Notes under the pieces: model-generated
Databases searched by the model: none
Seen by the model: only the letters and a program-made list of their open reading frames with translations
What the model was told of the DNA's origin: nothing
In this document: one piece after another, positions 62,070 to 64,000 of the stretch
How positions within the stretch are numbered: position 1 is the stretch's first letter
How the letters are laid out: every line of letters begins with the position of its first letter
Source: Stratiolaelaps scimitus
Lineage: Eukaryota > Arthropoda > Arachnida > Mesostigmata > Laelapidae
Assembly (NCBI GenBank): GCA_019614645.1
Contig: JABWDB010000005.1
Location: 15,675,001 to 15,739,000, forward strand
DNA length: 64,000 nt
Reading direction: 5' to 3'
Translations under genes and position numbers: made by a program

Positions 62070-63370
62070 TAGTGAACATCATTTGTAAATCAGACACACT
62101 CGGTTATAATTTGAACAGTAGTACAATGCAATTCTTCCAGGACACACGTTTTTAACTTGAGCATTCATAGGAGACAGACCTCTGCTCTGTATCCATTTGT
62201 ACGTTGTACGATCATGGACTCTGGATGAAACATTATGACAAACGAAATCGACAAAAACGCCCCTTTTCCACGTTTTTAGTATTCGCTATCGAGAAGGAAA
62301 CGAAGGCCGAGAAAAATCAAGGCAACACAAAAATATATATCCCCCCCCCCTCAATCAGGTGGAGGCTTGCCTATTTATGTTATTTTTTCTTGTGTAAATC
62401 ATCTCGTTTTGCTGTATATACGTTTAGTGGCTTATGAATATACTAATAACAACGTGACAACAGACAGGCGACATCTGATATCAATGATTAAGCTTGGTGG
62501 AATATAATGGGTGGACTCGCAGCGAATTCACGCTGAATGGCGTTGCATAGCGCTTTGGTGACGACTACATGCCCTGGTTAGCTCGTGTCGACCCGGAACC
62601 TACCGCTGGGCCGCAAGCAACTGGAACACAAAAGCGAGAGATAGAGAGAGATAGATATAGAGAGGGAATGACAAAGAACATATACTTATTGGTGCGACTG
62701 AAAATGAACAAATAATGACGATGCGAAAACGCTCATGATAATAATAATAATAGATGCAGAAATTCCGATCATTTATACGAAATGTGAGGCCGTGAGGCGC
62801 GACAGTGAACGATATATGACGATAGCTGGCTATACGCACAAGATGTCTTGCTGCGACAAGTATACATTGGTTGTCCAGGGATCGTTTTCGACACAGAATA
62901 CACACTTTCGCCAGGCCTTTCGGTGCGAGAAGCTGCCTATAACCCTGCTGGCCCAGGTGCTAAAAACGCTGTGGATGTTATTCGCGAAACGAGCACCGGC
63001 ACAGGCGTCAAAGAGCAAATGTGCTGTCGTACTGTAAAGAAAAAAAAACTACCAGTTACCGTACCGGAGGTGCGTTGCCCCTGATTGGCAATCAATGATG
63101 AATTCATTCATTTGTGTGAGTCCCCGGAAGACAACAATGTATTCACTCATTGGAAGTCGTAGGGCTGCCACCGGGATTGCAGTAGGATGCGGTCAGCTGT
63201 TGTTGTATAGTTAGCGACCACTTCGAAGCTGAGAGGAGGGGCGCCAGGATGGACATCCCGACCAATAGACAACAAACGACAAAAGATGATGATGATGACG
63301 AAAAATGAGAGAGATGAAAAGAGATATGTTTAACACACTATATATAAATCTATACATATTATATATAAGC

Positions 63371-63380
63371 ATATATATAT

Positions 63381-63413
<33 letters not shown>
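63371..63413. repeat. (TA)n microsatellite
   Basis: TA array with one GATA interruption, downstream of the gene. Confidence 0.95.
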
Positions 63414-63418
<5 letters not shown>

Positions 63419-64000
63419 TGACAGGCATACATAGTACGAATGTTGTGTACAGCTCTATTCAGTTAGTAGTGAAGTTGCGCGACGAGCCGAGATGGCCTCG
63501 TGCTACATAGGTCGACAAGAGCTGAAGAGAGAGAGGAAATCACTGTCGAATGCCGGAGGACGGCCTCTGCAAACGCGCATAGAACATCTGAGATACGAAA
63601 TGATTGGGTCATACCTTCAATCTGAACTAACCTAATGAGATCGACCCTGCTCATGACTTTCGTAGAAGACTGAGAGAAAGAAAGGGAGAGAGAGAGAGAG
63701 ATGGGGGAGCTGTTTCCGCCAGTAGTTCAAGTAGGGAGTTGATAAGGCCCCCGAATAGCACAGCCAGCAAGAATTTGTGAACGACTTCAGGGACTAACCT
63801 AGAGTTGAACTATCACCGCGCTGATGAGAAATTGCCATATGCCTAACGAGTCCACACCACAATACCATAATACGAAAGCGAGACGGGGGCTGTTTGACAA
63901 TGACGCCCGAAGGACTTTGAAATAATGACGACAATGAGGAAAATTGATGCAGATTCAAATGGAATATAATTCTAGGTGTATAACGGTGCCGCCACAATTG

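Larger units (their letters stand above)
61886..64000. other. 3' UTR and downstream sequence
   Basis: The start is 3' UTR by position. A four-unit AATC array lies at about 62010-62028. No canonical AATAAA was seen close to the stop; GATAAA at 62064 is the nearest weak hexamer. Farther on lie a C-run (62342-62351), a possible orphan exon (about 62.85-63.07 kb), a (TA)n array at 63.37 kb and a GA array near 63.69 kb. Confidence 0.5.

Noticed and set aside
1..64000. CRISPR array, operon, phage or bacterial island
   Set aside because: No regularly spaced direct repeats, ribosome-binding sites or compact prokaryotic genes; the window is eukaryotic.

Overview
This is nuclear DNA from an animal, most likely an arthropod. 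A chelicerate such as a parasitiform mite would fit, but the sequence alone does not prove it. The evidence is one long intron-containing gene with GT-AG splice sites, introns from 150 bp to about 23 kb, coding-type and satellite-type trinucleotide repeats, dozens of (TA)n/(ATT)n/(CA)n microsatellites, short tRNA-derived interspersed repeats and a decayed LINE fragment. There are no bacterial-style operons, rRNA genes or CRISPR arrays.

Layout. Positions 1 to about 20,330 hold no gene I can support. They contain microsatellites, two diverged copies of one tRNA-derived SINE in opposite orientation (about 5.15-5.29 kb and 11.6-11.78 kb) and GC-rich low-complexity blocks. From about 20.33/20.69 kb to 61,885 the plus strand carries one gene, which I reconstruct as ten coding exons: 20688-23865, 47294-47421, 50167-50398, 59111-59203, 59607-59749, 59900-60154, 60324-60440, 60760-60913, 61232-61429 and 61785-61885. 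All nine junctions have GT-AG ends and matching phases. The joined frame is 4,599 nt (1,532 residues plus stop). Exon 4 and exon 10 are too short to show as open reading frames and were found by following phase.

The product has a long disordered Ser/Pro/basic N-terminal part (exon 1), then about 330 residues of coiled coil (exons 3-8), then a Ser/Arg-rich tail. The segment crossing exons 6-7 closely resembles the C-terminal coiled coil of the MTUS1 (ATIP) / MTUS2 (TIP150) microtubule-associated proteins. Exon 1 also carries an SxIP motif, the known EB1-binding signal of microtubule plus-end tracking proteins. I therefore read the gene as an invertebrate MTUS-family plus-end/microtubule protein.

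The 23.4-kb intron 1 holds (TA)n hairpins, including palindromes with 28-bp and 23-bp arms, and a GC-rich block at about 36.7-44.4 kb that could be regulatory. Intron 2 holds a degraded reverse-transcriptase tail of a non-LTR retrotransposon. Intron 3 holds a 62-bp hairpin and a protein-like open segment of uncertain status. Downstream of 61,885 only one weak orphan-exon candidate (about 62.85-63.07 kb) and microsatellites are visible.

The main points for a second look are the gene assignment with its plus-tip motifs, a threefold W-x-S-V-x-x-[DE]-[IM] motif in exon 1, a 150-bp intron that is open in frame, and the large palindromes.
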